Shown here: one piece after another, positions 16,075 through 24,272 of the stretch
How the letters are laid out: each line of letters starts with the position of its first letter
Position numbering within the stretch: the stretch's first letter is position 1
Source: Candidatus Methanomarinus sp. HR1
GTDB lineage: Archaea; Halobacteriota; Methanosarcinia; Methanosarcinales; Methanocomedenaceae
DNA length: 32,821 bases
Assembly (NCBI GenBank): GCA_002926195.1
Contig: MZXQ01000097.1
Span: forward strand, 1 to 32,821
Direction: 5' to 3'
Position numbers and translations under genes: made by a program
The notes under the pieces: model-generated
Seen by the model: only the letters and a program-made list of their open reading frames with translations
Told to the model about the DNA's origin: nothing
Database searches by the model: none

Positions 16075-16464
16075 TTATACTCTTCTACCTCTACGTCCAC
16101 CTTTGGCTTGAGTACCGTCGTGTGGTGTGGGTGTTACATCTTCTATCCTGCCTATTCTGATACCTGCTCTGGCAAAGGCTCTTATGGCTGCTTGTGCACC
16201 CGGACCGGGACTTCTCTGTTTATTTCCACCGGGGGCACGTACTTTAACATGAATACCCATTATATCTTTATCCTTGAGTTTTTCTGCCAGTATATTTGCC
16301 ATTTGCATTGCCGTATAAGGAGAACTCTCATCACGAGCAGCTTTCACAACCATACCGCCGCTTATCTTGGCAATGGTCTCTGCTCCTGTTACATCTGTAA
16401 TAGTGATTATGGTATTATTAAAGGATGCATGTATATGTGCTACACCCCATTTTCCTTCTGTCAT
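16075..16464 (-). CDS. rps11: 30S ribosomal protein S11
   Basis: 129 residues, full length for the archaeal protein. HIHASFNNTIITITDVTGAE at the start, VRAPGGNKQRSPGPGAQAA and IEDVTPTPHDG near the end are conserved uS11 signatures, with the basic C-terminus GGRRGRRV. It forms part of the 30S platform. It sits between rps4 (19-base gap) and rpoD (12-base gap) in the classical archaeal order. Confidence 0.97.
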   Translation of the reverse strand: MTEGKWGVAHIHASFNNTIITITDVTGAETIAKISGGMVVKAARDESSPYTAMQMANILAEKLKDKDIMGIHVKVRAPGGNKQRSPGPGAQAAIRAFARAGIRIGRIEDVTPTPHDGTQAKGGRRGRRV

Positions 16465-16483
16465 GGTCTACACTCCTTTGTTT

Positions 16484-17083
16484 TTATCTTCTTCTACCTT
16501 TTCTTCTTTTGTCTTGCTGTACTTCCTCTATTTGAATGATCTCATTCTTAACTATCTCAGCCAGACGTTGAGGATGTTCCTTTTTCTGCAATGGTGAATT
16601 AGTATAATATTCTATCCTTTGTTCATCATCTATTGATACAATGTAACTGGGTATAGTAATCTTTTTATTAGCTATTGAAATGTGACCATGCGTAATGAAC
16701 TGTCTTGCCTGTCTTATAGTACTGGCAAAACCCTGTCTATATACCTGTGTCTGAAGTCTTCGTTCAAGAAAATTCTTTGTATCAAGTGCCAGAATATCAT
16801 CAAGATTCCCTTCGGTGGACAGAATACTATACCGTTTAAGTCTGTTTAATATATCATCAGCTATTTGTCTGTCATGACCTGATAATTCTCCTTCAGTGAT
16901 CTCTGCCAATAACTTCATAGCAGAACGGCGGTATTTCCGAAGCATACTCTGGGCCTTCCAGACCTCACGTTTATTCCTGAGTCCATAGGTTTTTACATAA
17001 CCCACTTCTTCAGCCAACCTGAGCGCCTGCCAGGGATGCTTTGGTGTTTCATATGATTTGGTATTTTTACCCGGATATCCCAT
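16484..17083 (-). CDS. rps4: 30S ribosomal protein S4
   Basis: 199 residues. The N-terminus MGYPGKNTKSYETPKHPW is typical of archaeal uS4, followed by YGLRNKREVWKAQSMLRKYR. The S4 RNA-binding domain is in RRLQTQVYRQGFASTIRQARQ and ITHGHISIANKKITIPSYIV. The C-terminus is very basic. uS4 nucleates 30S assembly and in bacteria also represses its own operon; whether that happens here is unknown. The spacing of 13 bases to rps13 and 19 to rps11 indicates one transcript. Confidence 0.97.
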   Translation of the reverse strand: MGYPGKNTKSYETPKHPWQALRLAEEVGYVKTYGLRNKREVWKAQSMLRKYRRSAMKLLAEITEGELSGHDRQIADDILNRLKRYSILSTEGNLDDILALDTKNFLERRLQTQVYRQGFASTIRQARQFITHGHISIANKKITIPSYIVSIDDEQRIEYYTNSPLQKKEHPQRLAEIVKNEIIQIEEVQQDKRRKGRRR

Positions 17084-17096
17084 TTTTCATCACCGC

Positions 17097-17567
17097 CTAA
17101 TTTACTTTTCTCTTAACACCGACAACAAGACCTCTTCTACCTGTAGATTTGGTTCTCTGTCCTCTAACTTTATGCCCTCGTTCATGTCTTATGCCTTTAT
17201 ATGAACGGGTCTTTTTCATGCTATTAAGATCTTCTCTTTTAATTAACAGTACATCAGTAGCAACAATATGTTTATCCTCGCCACTTAAATAGTCCTTACG
17301 CCTGTTAAGCATCCACACAGGTAAAATTGATTCAATATCATCTACTGTTTTATTCAGGGTTTCTATCTGCTCATCCTCAAGATAGCCCATGGTCGCTGCA
17401 GGGTCTACGCCTGATATATCAGAAATGATCCGTGCTGAGCGGCGGTTAATTCCTTTTATGCCTGTTAATGAGTACTGAACACTCTTTTTTCCTTCCAGGT
17501 CGGTATTAGCGACACGGACAATATGTTTAATCTCTTCTTGTTCGGTTTTTTCTTTTGGTTCTGCCAT
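17097..17567 (-). CDS. rps13: 30S ribosomal protein S13
   Basis: 156 residues including a short charged N-terminal extension. HIVRVANTDLEGKKSVQYSL, GIKGINRRSARIISDISG and the C-terminal SYKGIRHERGHKVRGQRTK with TGRRG are uS13 signatures. It contacts the tRNA at the 30S head. First gene of the operon; GGAGGAA (17576-17582) lies ten bases upstream of ATG 17567, and a hairpin-rich leader precedes it. Confidence 0.97.
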   Translation of the reverse strand: MAEPKEKTEQEEIKHIVRVANTDLEGKKSVQYSLTGIKGINRRSARIISDISGVDPAATMGYLEDEQIETLNKTVDDIESILPVWMLNRRKDYLSGEDKHIVATDVLLIKREDLNSMKKTRSYKGIRHERGHKVRGQRTKSTGRRGLVVGVKRKVN

Positions 17568-17664
17568 TCAATGCATTCCTCCGATAGGAAGTTTTTCCTA
17601 TAGCCCCGGACTCTTTATCCGGCGCCGCCCTTCATATTGCGGGCGCGATAATTGAAGATATAAC
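17568..17664 (-). promoter_or_regulatory. rps13 operon promoter and structured leader
   Basis: On the minus strand GTTATATC (about 17657-17664) is a likely TATA box, placing initiation near 17634. The transcribed leader then contains two perfect hairpins, CCGGA-n7-TCCGG (17606-17622) and ATAGGAA-n4-TTCCTAT (17584-17601), the second ending one base before the Shine-Dalgarno GGAGGAA. A further CGCCC-n10-GGGCG dyad (17626-17645) spans the predicted start. The placement next to the ribosome binding site suggests translational control; this is inferred. Confidence 0.45.
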
Positions 17665-17801
17665 CCTTAGATGTATTATTACTTAAAATAGCTTATGCAA
17701 GATCACAATATAGTTTGGACCTATAATACTTACAATCATGGTGTTTGACATCCAGTCCGAAATGTGGAGTATGCACATATGATCGCAGCTTTTAAGCCCC
17801 T

Positions 17802-17818
17802 AAAAAAAAGGAAAAAAA
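17802..17818 (-). terminator. double oligo-T terminator of the ferredoxin gene
   Basis: Two T tracts on the minus strand (eight and seven T, separated by CC), about 23 bases past the ferredoxin stop codon. Multiple closely spaced T runs are strong archaeal termination signals. Confidence 0.55.
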
Positions 17819-17840
17819 TATTTACTATTAATTAATGGTG

Positions 17841-18086
17841 TTATGCTGCAATTTCGATCGTTAATGAATTTACCGGACAGTTCTTAACACAGATGCCGCA
17901 GGCTTTGCACAGGTTGTAATCTATAACAGCCATTCCATTGGACACTGCAATGGCCCTTGCTTCCGTATCAACATCGAAGTCTATATCTTTTTGTTGCTTT
18001 AAATTACTGGGACACACTGATGCACAGTTGCCACAGCCAATACAACTCTCTTCTGAAAGTATCAGTTTCTTATCTTTCTTTGCCAT
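17841..18086 (-). CDS. 2[4Fe-4S] ferredoxin, FwdG-like
   Basis: 81 residues from ATG 18086, which is preceded by GAGGGAA; the frame continues upstream without a better start. Two complete four-Cys motifs, CIGCGNCASVCP and CKACGICVKNCP, are separated by about 40 residues containing AVSNGMAVIDYNL. This wide spacing and the CGNC...CP layout resemble the small ferredoxin subunit G of formylmethanofuran dehydrogenase, but a general electron carrier is equally possible. It is monocistronic, divergent from thiL and ends in a T-run terminator. Confidence 0.8.
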   Translation of the reverse strand: MAKKDKKLILSEESCIGCGNCASVCPSNLKQQKDIDFDVDTEARAIAVSNGMAVIDYNLCKACGICVKNCPVNSLTIEIAA

Positions 18087-18266
18087 ATTGAATTCCCTCA
18101 ATAATATTATTCTTTGGTATGTTCTATTATTTGCTATAATAAGAACGTTTCGAAATATACCGGAGGTCTTTAAATGATGAAATAGAAAAGTCATATGATA
18201 AATAGAAGAAGAACTTAAATATCAACATCAAATCCGATTTCCGGTTACAGGGAAATATATGCTAAT

Positions 18267-19253
18267 ATGACAAAAATTAAGAATATCAAGGAAAGAGAAC
18301 TAATTTCTTTAATCACTGGCATACTGGAAAAAAACCAGACTCACACCAGTGAAATTTTAAATAAATATATAGGCCCTGGAAAGGATGACTGTGCCGTTAT
18401 AGATATAGATAGCTCAAAACTTCTGGTTGCATCAACAGACATGCTTCACAGCACCACTGATTTTCCACCAGGTATGACACCGCAGCAAATGGGCTGGATG
18501 AGCGTTGCTGTGAATTTGAGCGATATTGCAGCTATGGGTGCCAGTCCAATAGGTATCATGATGGCTCTTGGACTGCCGCCTGATCTTGATCTGGATTTTG
18601 TAGAAGCTTTAGTCAGGGGCATGGATAAATGTGCCGGACACAGCGGTACGGTTATTATAGGTGGTGATATTGACAGACATGATGAGATAACTATTTCAGG
18701 GTCTGCACTCGGACTGGTAGATGCAGAGCATATAGTCTTAAGAAAAGGAGCACAAATAGGAGATATGGTATGTGTAACCGGTAAGCTTGGTACTGCAGGT
18801 GCCGCGCTGGATGCACTTATACATAATAGAAGTACTGATCGGTCTGTACTTGATAAATTCTATCAACCGGTTCCGAGGATACCGGAAGGTATATCTTTAG
18901 CGCAAACAGGATGTTTGACATCTATGATGGATATCAGCGACGGACTGGCATTATCTCTATATGATATTGCTGCAGTTAATAATATAGGATTTCATATACA
19001 GGCAAATAATATACCTATACATAATGAAGTTCGCAGCATGGCCTATAATGAAGATGAACTGTTTAAATGGAGTGTATACACAGGTGGTGATTTTGAACTA
19101 CTGTTCACTATTCGACCCGGGTGCCTGGAACAAGTTGAAAATAAAACAACAGTTCAATATACTGTGATCGGGGAAGTCACACAAAAAGGTATGACAATTG
19201 AACGACATGGTAATGTGATGGATATGAAACCTCATGGATTCACACAGTTCTAA
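18267..19253 (+). CDS. thiL: thiamine-monophosphate kinase
   Basis: Phosphorylates thiamine monophosphate to thiamine diphosphate. 328 residues of the PurM/ThiL ATP-binding fold: GPGKDDCAVIDID and VASTDMLH near the start are the Mg-ATP binding motifs; GWMSVAVNLSDIAAMGASP is the family signature; VIIGGDIDRHDEITISGSALG, MMDISDGLALSL and YTGGDFELLFTI complete the active site. ATG 18267 is the only sensible start. AAACTT-like TATA candidates lie in 18210-18222. The next gene begins 13 bases after the stop. Confidence 0.93.
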   Translation: MTKIKNIKERELISLITGILEKNQTHTSEILNKYIGPGKDDCAVIDIDSSKLLVASTDMLHSTTDFPPGMTPQQMGWMSVAVNLSDIAAMGASPIGIMMALGLPPDLDLDFVEALVRGMDKCAGHSGTVIIGGDIDRHDEITISGSALGLVDAEHIVLRKGAQIGDMVCVTGKLGTAGAALDALIHNRSTDRSVLDKFYQPVPRIPEGISLAQTGCLTSMMDISDGLALSLYDIAAVNNIGFHIQANNIPIHNEVRSMAYNEDELFKWSVYTGGDFELLFTIRPGCLEQVENKTTVQYTVIGEVTQKGMTIERHGNVMDMKPHGFTQF

Positions 19254-19266
19254 GAGGATTGATAAT

Positions 19267-20319
19267 ATGATCAAGTGCCAGATATGTAATAACCCTGACT
19301 GCATCCGGACTGCCGAGGAAGTATTGGATACCATATACGACCTCTATACTGCCTGTGAAAACTGCGTGCCTGAACCTGAATGGAATACAACAGCTCCTTT
19401 TAAAACAATTACCGATATACAAACTCTAAGCAGTACTTTCTTATTATGCAACTCATGCGGCCGCCGTCCTTTAAATGCAGTGATGGCACATGCTCTGTCT
19501 ATTATGATCAGGCATGGTGAGCGGGATGAAAATGCCGGTCTTATCCGGACAGGAACACCGTTGATCTACAGAGGTTTCCCGATCATGTATCCACCACGTC
19601 TCGGACCCGACTCGCTTGTACTTATTGTAGATAATACCGGATTGCTTACGGCACAGGATATTGTAGGACAGGTGCCCGAAATAAAGGGCGTGATCCTGCG
19701 TACAGGTAGTCAGGCAAAAAGTGTAGGGATACTTGATTCTAACTCCAGGCCACATGAATATACCTTACTTGCTGGCTGCGATATGAGATGTGATGTTGTC
19801 CAAAGTGCTTTTGGGGAACTGGTGATATATAAAAATCAAAGTAAGATACACATAGAATTTGATAATGATCATAAGATGCAGATACTCGGATCGCTGGACG
19901 TAAAAGGTATACTTGCTGGCAAAGTAGTAGTGGATGGAATGTGTGGTCCCGGCACACTTGGTCTGATGAGCATGCTCTTTGGTGCAAGGAAAGTGATATT
20001 TAATGATGCATGGCGTCCTGCTATTGAGAATTTACTGCTGAACCTGGAAGTTAATAGTGCTATACTGGGTGTGGAGGTTGAACCGGTATTATCAATAACA
20101 GACCTTTCGCTTATTGGAGATAAACCAGTGCAAGTGGCTGTTGTTAAAAGAGATGGCCGGATCGCAGCAAAAGTATATTTTGGGGATTTACGGTATCTTC
20201 CGGATATTATAGACGGTTGTGATGTGTGCCTGATCGATGCATTTCCTGCGGTTGACCCTTCTGAATTTGTTAATATATGGGGTAAAAAAGATAAGGGTAG
20301 TCGTATAATAGTGGTTTGA
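19267..20319 (+). CDS. cysteine-rich class I methyltransferase-like protein
   Basis: 350 residues from ATG 19267, chosen because GAGG (19254-19257) lies nine bases upstream; the frame remains open to a start at 19234 inside thiL. The N-terminus has zinc-ribbon-like cysteines at 4, 7, 12, 30, 33, 61 and 64 (CQICNNPDC, CENC, CNSCG). The central part contains GTPLIYRGFPIMYPPRLGPD. From about residue 220, VVVDGMCGPGTLGLM resembles SAM-binding motif I, followed by an acidic residue in VIFNDAWRPA (motif II), LLLNLEVN as in Trm5-type enzymes, and DVCLIDAFP in the motif IV region. Substrate unknown; a tRNA or protein methyltransferase is plausible. Close to thiL, probably co-transcribed. Confidence 0.65.
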   Translation: MIKCQICNNPDCIRTAEEVLDTIYDLYTACENCVPEPEWNTTAPFKTITDIQTLSSTFLLCNSCGRRPLNAVMAHALSIMIRHGERDENAGLIRTGTPLIYRGFPIMYPPRLGPDSLVLIVDNTGLLTAQDIVGQVPEIKGVILRTGSQAKSVGILDSNSRPHEYTLLAGCDMRCDVVQSAFGELVIYKNQSKIHIEFDNDHKMQILGSLDVKGILAGKVVVDGMCGPGTLGLMSMLFGARKVIFNDAWRPAIENLLLNLEVNSAILGVEVEPVLSITDLSLIGDKPVQVAVVKRDGRIAAKVYFGDLRYLPDIIDGCDVCLIDAFPAVDPSEFVNIWGKKDKGSRIIVV

Positions 20320-20463
20320 TCAATATTGATTGGATTTAACAGTCGGATCATCATTTAATTTAACGTCAACATTATTTCGAAAAATATAAAAACCGGGTGT
20401 GTTATATATTATTAAAAAAGGTATATACAGTTATATAAATTCATTTAAGAGAGTGTTGAAAAT

Positions 20464-21126
20464 ATGTTTGATGAAATAGAAAAGAAATGGGCATCTATGG
20501 GAGGTGCTGATGGGGTATTAGGCAAACCCTACGGTGAATCCAGAAAAACCATTGATGGTAATGGAAAATATCAGCGGTTCGATAACGGTTCGATCTACTG
20601 GAATCCAGATGTAGGAGCTTTTTATATTTACGGCGTGGTCGAAAGTAAGTATACGAAAATGGGATATGAGTCAAGTTATCTTGGATTCCCCACATCAGAT
20701 ACTATTGATCTTGGTGATAAACGCAGTTATAACAACTTCACCGGAGGAGTTATTTACTGTCATCCTCTTTTCCACTGCATTGCATTACGCGGTCCGATAC
20801 TGGATAAATGGAAACAAATGGGGGCCGAGAAGAGTGTAATGGGATATCCTGTCAGGGAAATTCAGGCTACAGAGGACGGCAAGGGTGAATGCCAGCACTT
20901 CCAGTTCGGAGATATCTACTCACATCCTGATCACGGAATCTTTGAGATGAGAGGCCGCCCAAGGATCGAGTGGTATAAATTAGGAGGACTGAATGGAAAA
21001 TTCGGCCCACCTGTTTCTGAAGTCACAGAGAGTGAGGATGGGAGTTACCAGAACTTTAAGCATGGGACAATCGTCTGGCATGGAAAACAACAGAAAGTTG
21101 ATATTCAGGAACACGGAACTGCATAA
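20464..21126 (+). CDS. LGFP-repeat protein, cytoplasmic
   Basis: 220 residues made almost entirely of four LGFP-type repeats of ~52 residues. The repeat cores are LGKP (19-22), LGFP (73-76), MGYP (126-129) and FGPP (180-183), each followed by an acidic residue, an aromatic-Gly motif (F-x-x-G-x-I/V-Y) and an inter-repeat Trp or Tyr. Family knowledge: LGFP repeats are best known from secreted, cell-wall-associated proteins of actinobacteria. Here there is no signal peptide, membrane segment or catalytic domain, so the protein is probably cytoplasmic. Several TATA-like elements lie in 20400-20445. It is monocistronic and followed by two hairpins. Function unknown; horizontal transfer is possible. 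Confidence 0.78.
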   Translation: MFDEIEKKWASMGGADGVLGKPYGESRKTIDGNGKYQRFDNGSIYWNPDVGAFYIYGVVESKYTKMGYESSYLGFPTSDTIDLGDKRSYNNFTGGVIYCHPLFHCIALRGPILDKWKQMGAEKSVMGYPVREIQATEDGKGECQHFQFGDIYSHPDHGIFEMRGRPRIEWYKLGGLNGKFGPPVSEVTESEDGSYQNFKHGTIVWHGKQQKVDIQEHGTA

Positions 21127-21148
21127 TTATTGCAACGATGTATTAAAG

Positions 21149-21172
21149 TCAATTTGACATTGATCAAATTGA
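21149..21172. terminator. perfect 9-bp hairpin after the LGFP gene
   Basis: TCAATTTGA and TCAAATTGA form a perfect stem with a 6-base loop, 23 bases after the LGFP stop, in the spacer between convergent genes. It could end transcription from either side or be a protein-binding palindrome. No T-run follows on the plus strand. Confidence 0.4.
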
Positions 21173-21179
21173 TTATAGA

Positions 21180-21221
21180 GATTAACGTTGATTTGCAGGA
21201 TTGTATAGGTCAGCGTTAATC
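21180..21221. repeat. imperfect inverted repeat related to the decamer repeats at 32345-32517
   Basis: GATTAACGTTGA (21180-21191) and TCAGCGTTAATC (21210-21221) pair as a 12-bp stem with one G-U pair in RNA. Each arm also matches the repeat arms near 32345 and 32487 over about 13 of 16 bases, so this may be a degenerate copy of the same element. It may act as a bidirectional terminator between convergent genes. Confidence 0.45.
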
Positions 21222-21257
21222 TGCGTACATGTCCATAAGCCTGAATGGATATAATCA

Positions 21258-21473
21258 TCAATCCAGATATCCCAATGCCCTCAACCTCCCCTTAACTTTC
21301 TCCTCATCTTCCTCCGAAAACACCTCTTCAGGCTCTTCGTCTTCAACCTCTTTAATAACTTCCTCTAATACGAATGTTACATACTTATCCACGGATTCAA
21401 AACCCGTCTCTTCAAGCCTTGCTTCAATTTTACTTATCATCTGCTTTGGGATTTTTATTTCACCATATTCCAT
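21258..21473 (-). CDS. small ribbon-helix-helix-like protein, last gene of sulfate operon
   Basis: 71 residues. The N-terminal half (GEIKIPKQMISKIEARLEETGF) has the strand-helix pattern of CopG/Arc ribbon-helix-helix DNA-binding proteins, then a helix and a very acidic linker (EEPEEVFSEEDEE), ending in VKGRLRALGYLD. It is clearly related to the protein at 25091-25303, the first gene of the same operon. GGTGA four bases before the ATG is a good ribosome binding site. The acidic linker is unusual for a DNA-binding protein and may mediate protein contacts. A regulatory role is inferred. Confidence 0.7.
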   Translation of the reverse strand: MEYGEIKIPKQMISKIEARLEETGFESVDKYVTFVLEEVIKEVEDEEPEEVFSEEDEEKVKGRLRALGYLD

Positions 21474-21481
21474 ATTGTCAC

Positions 21482-22192
21482 CTATCTCATTTCTTTAATT
21501 ATCTTAGCAAAATCAGTAATTCCAGGATTACCCAGATCTTTGAAATCCGTACTCCAGAACCCATAATTAGAATGGTCTCCGAATATACCTATTTGCTCCA
21601 TTCCGTGATCAGACAGTACAATAAACTGATTCTTCATACTACCGGCAATCTCATCAAGATCCTTATAGATCATTTTCATCATAGTCCTGTTTCCAAAATT
21701 CAAATGTCCGATAACATCAGCCACACTGAAATAACCGAGTATAAAATCATGGTCTGCTTCTAAAACATCAATGAATTCCTCTTTTATTTTTCGATGATGT
21801 TCAAATGCAAGGTTGTTATAATCCACTCTAACCTGACCTTTTTCTTCTTCAGACTGTGCATCAAAGAATTCCTTAAGCAATTTACGCTCCTGATCATGCT
21901 GATCTGTAATATAACTAAATCCGGGCAGATCTATGATCTTCGGATTTTCGAATTGATCAAAGAAGGTATCCTTTATGTCCAATTTGGTATTCCACATATC
22001 TTTATCCCCTTTGGCCAGGATCTCTTTTTCCATATTTTTTCCTGTCATAAACGAACTCCAGAGCACCATAGTCCTTGGCTCTGAGAACTCGGAGATGTTC
22101 GTCTTTCCATAATATTTCTGCTTCAAATTATTACAATCGAACTTTTCAACCAGTGTATATTCCAGAGCATCAATAGCTAATACTGTGATCAT
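21482..22192 (-). CDS. alkaline phosphatase superfamily phosphoesterase (compact)
   Basis: 236 residues, short for the family. The metal-binding pattern is intact: Asp8 in VLAIDALEYT, probable nucleophile Thr41 in EPRTMVLWSSFMTG, the D-x-x-GH motif in VADVIGHLNF, the SDHGM motif and a final His in DHSNYGFWS. These fit the phosphodiesterase/nucleotide pyrophosphatase branch of the superfamily. No signal peptide, so it is cytoplasmic. The ATG overlaps the cysN stop by four bases. In a sulfate-activation operon it could hydrolyse APS, pyrophosphate-linked nucleotides or 3'-phosphoadenosine 5'-phosphate, but this is inference from position. Confidence 0.75.
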   Translation of the reverse strand: MITVLAIDALEYTLVEKFDCNNLKQKYYGKTNISEFSEPRTMVLWSSFMTGKNMEKEILAKGDKDMWNTKLDIKDTFFDQFENPKIIDLPGFSYITDQHDQERKLLKEFFDAQSEEEKGQVRVDYNNLAFEHHRKIKEEFIDVLEADHDFILGYFSVADVIGHLNFGNRTMMKMIYKDLDEIAGSMKNQFIVLSDHGMEQIGIFGDHSNYGFWSTDFKDLGNPGITDFAKIIKEMR

Positions 22193-23427
22193 TGTACCAG
22201 CTCCGTAATAATGCCACCGGCAAGAGTATCATCAGTTCTAAGTACAAACCGTCCCAGTTCTTCTATTGTATTAAAATTCTCAACAACAACAGGTTTATCA
22301 GTTTTAATAATTATATCTGCCACTTCCCGATTCTTGATCTCATCCGCATCTTCAGCGATCAAATCAAGAGTAGAAGAATTAATAACTCTGCTTATCTTTT
22401 CAATTTCACATGCTACATCCTGTGTAGCGCACCTGAACCATAAGGTATCGCCTTTATTATAAGGAGTATTATCCATCCAGAATATATTAGCTCTAATATG
22501 GTTAGTTAATACCGGGACATCTCTATCATGCACAATTACATCACCTCTGTCAATGAACAATTTATCCTCAGTAATAATACCTGTACTTTTTCCTGCTTCA
22601 GCTTCTGTTACATTTTTTAGGAACTCTTCTACGGATTTTACCGTTGTTTCTTCACCTGATGGCAGTATCTTTATCTTATCTCCTTTTCTTATGATCCCGC
22701 TTTCAACCCTTCCTGCTATAATGCGCTTATCAAAATTATAGACATCCTGAACCACAAAACGTAAAGGTTTATCCTTTGCACTTTCTTTTACTCTAAATGA
22801 ATCCAGAGCTTGCAGGAAGTCCGGACCCTGATACCAATCCATATTTTCATTTTTTCCGGCAATAAGATCTCCTTCTTTCGCAGAAATAGGTACTATATAG
22901 GACGGTTTAATGTTTATCCCTGATAAAAAATCAAGAAGTTCTTTTTTTACAGTTTCAAACTTTCCCCTCTCATAACCCACCATATCCATTTTATTAATAA
23001 CTACAATCACCTGGTCCAGCCCCAGCATTCCAAGAATGTAAGCATGTCTCTTTGTCTGTTCCTTTACCCCCTCATCGACATCCACTATAAGCACAGCAGC
23101 TTCTGCCTGGGATGCACCACTGATCATATTCTTAATAAATTCTACATGTCCCGGAGCATCTATGATCACATAATTCCTTTTTGTAGTGTTAAAAAAAATC
23201 TGAGCAGTGTCAATAGTAATACCTTGATCCCGTTCTTCTTCTAGATGATCCATAACATAACCGAATTCTATATCCTTACCAAGGCTTTTGCATATCTGTT
23301 CGATCTCTTCGATCTTACCTTTGGGAAGTGAATCCGTATCATATAGCAATCTTCCGATCAAAGTACTCTTTCCATGGTCAATATGACCGACAATTACAAA
23401 TTTTAAATTTTCTTTATCCATATTCAA
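22189..23427 (-). CDS. cysN: sulfate adenylyltransferase subunit 1 (GTPase, CysN)
   Basis: 412 residues, an EF-Tu-like GTPase lacking the C-terminal APS kinase of CysNC fusions. G1 is GHIDHGKST, G3 DAPGH, G4 NKMD; LLYDTDSLPKGKIEEIE and FGYVMDHLEEERDQGITIDTA are CysN-specific around switch I. The C-terminal barrels include FRCATQDVACEIEKI and a final DDTLAGGIITELVQ. With CysD it forms ATP sulfurylase, coupling GTP hydrolysis to the synthesis of adenosine 5'-phosphosulfate. GAGG six bases before ATG 23427 supports the start. It overlaps the phosphoesterase gene by four bases. Confidence 0.92.
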   Translation of the reverse strand: MNMDKENLKFVIVGHIDHGKSTLIGRLLYDTDSLPKGKIEEIEQICKSLGKDIEFGYVMDHLEEERDQGITIDTAQIFFNTTKRNYVIIDAPGHVEFIKNMISGASQAEAAVLIVDVDEGVKEQTKRHAYILGMLGLDQVIVVINKMDMVGYERGKFETVKKELLDFLSGINIKPSYIVPISAKEGDLIAGKNENMDWYQGPDFLQALDSFRVKESAKDKPLRFVVQDVYNFDKRIIAGRVESGIIRKGDKIKILPSGEETTVKSVEEFLKNVTEAEAGKSTGIITEDKLFIDRGDVIVHDRDVPVLTNHIRANIFWMDNTPYNKGDTLWFRCATQDVACEIEKISRVINSSTLDLIAEDADEIKNREVADIIIKTDKPVVVENFNTIEELGRFVLRTDDTLAGGIITELVQ

Positions 23428-23431
23428 ATCC

Positions 23432-24253
23432 TCAATATATTATCAATTTAGTCAGTATCATCATACCGAGAAATGTTGTTACTCCCCCGATCATTAAGGT
23501 AAATTTTTTGGCCGGCATTATCTTCACAGTATATACTGATAGTGGTACTGAGACCAGGGAACCTATTACCAGATACGGAACAAGTATCCAGTCAACCTGT
23601 TTGGCAAAATAAAAATAAGCTAAAACGCCTACCAGACACGTCACTCCTTCTGCCAGGGCAGTTATACCTATTGAACTTTTACTATTAACTCCTGATAGTA
23701 TCTGGCCTGATACTATCAACGGACCGTATCCTCCACCGGATATGCCTTTGTTAAATGATGCAAGAGCACCAATACCAATTATTCTTTTCCATGAAAATTT
23801 AACCTGAGTCTTATGTTTTATCAAAACAAGAATTCCCATAGACATTACAAGAAGTCCGATATATAGTTCAAGATAGAACACAGGTAATCTCAATGCAATC
23901 AACACAGCAATAATTACTCCTGCTATACTGCAAATTACCAGCACCAGTGCTATTTTAGAATCAGTTGATCTCGGGATGTATCCAAGTTTTCCCAATCTTT
24001 TTACGATCTCATGTTCATGATCGTTCTTAAAATCAAATGAGACATTACCTGCTCCATGATGCAGTACGGCTGCAATCATTCCTGCAATGAACTGTGCCAG
24101 TAGAATTGCAGGTACTACCTGAAGTGGTGAGAAGCCCATTAATAGCAGTATAGGAGTAAGTGAAGTACCGTATCCCATACCAAGTGTCGCATCAATATAT
24201 TCTATTCCTATTGATATCAACAAGACACTGATAAGTAAAAATTCAACAGCCAT
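23432..24253 (-). CDS. TSUP (TauE/SafE) family permease
   Basis: 273 residues from ATG 24253; a TTG start at 24286 overlapping cysD would add 11 residues and cannot be excluded. Seven to eight hydrophobic segments are seen. The two family half-motifs are present: ATLGMGYGTSLTPILLLMG with an AQFIAGMIAA helix in the first half, and FNKGISGGGYGPLIVSGQ in the second. A cytoplasmic loop near residues 70-95 is charged. The family transports sulfite, sulfonates, sulfate or related oxyanions. Its place between cysD and cysN suggests sulfate uptake feeding ATP sulfurylase. Confidence 0.85.
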   Translation of the reverse strand: MAVEFLLISVLLISIGIEYIDATLGMGYGTSLTPILLLMGFSPLQVVPAILLAQFIAGMIAAVLHHGAGNVSFDFKNDHEHEIVKRLGKLGYIPRSTDSKIALVLVICSIAGVIIAVLIALRLPVFYLELYIGLLVMSMGILVLIKHKTQVKFSWKRIIGIGALASFNKGISGGGYGPLIVSGQILSGVNSKSSIGITALAEGVTCLVGVLAYFYFAKQVDWILVPYLVIGSLVSVPLSVYTVKIMPAKKFTLMIGGVTTFLGMMILTKLIIY

Positions 24254-24272
24254 TTGTATCTTAAATGAAGAT

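Noticed and set aside
16108..16539. 143-residue plus-strand frame opposite rps11
   Set aside because: It is the antisense shadow of rps11, with Cys/Phe/Tyr-rich nonsense composition.
17584..17645. tRNA or other structured RNA gene upstream of rps13
   Set aside because: The stems do not form a cloverleaf and lack a T-loop sequence; they are better explained as leader hairpins and a GC-rich start region.
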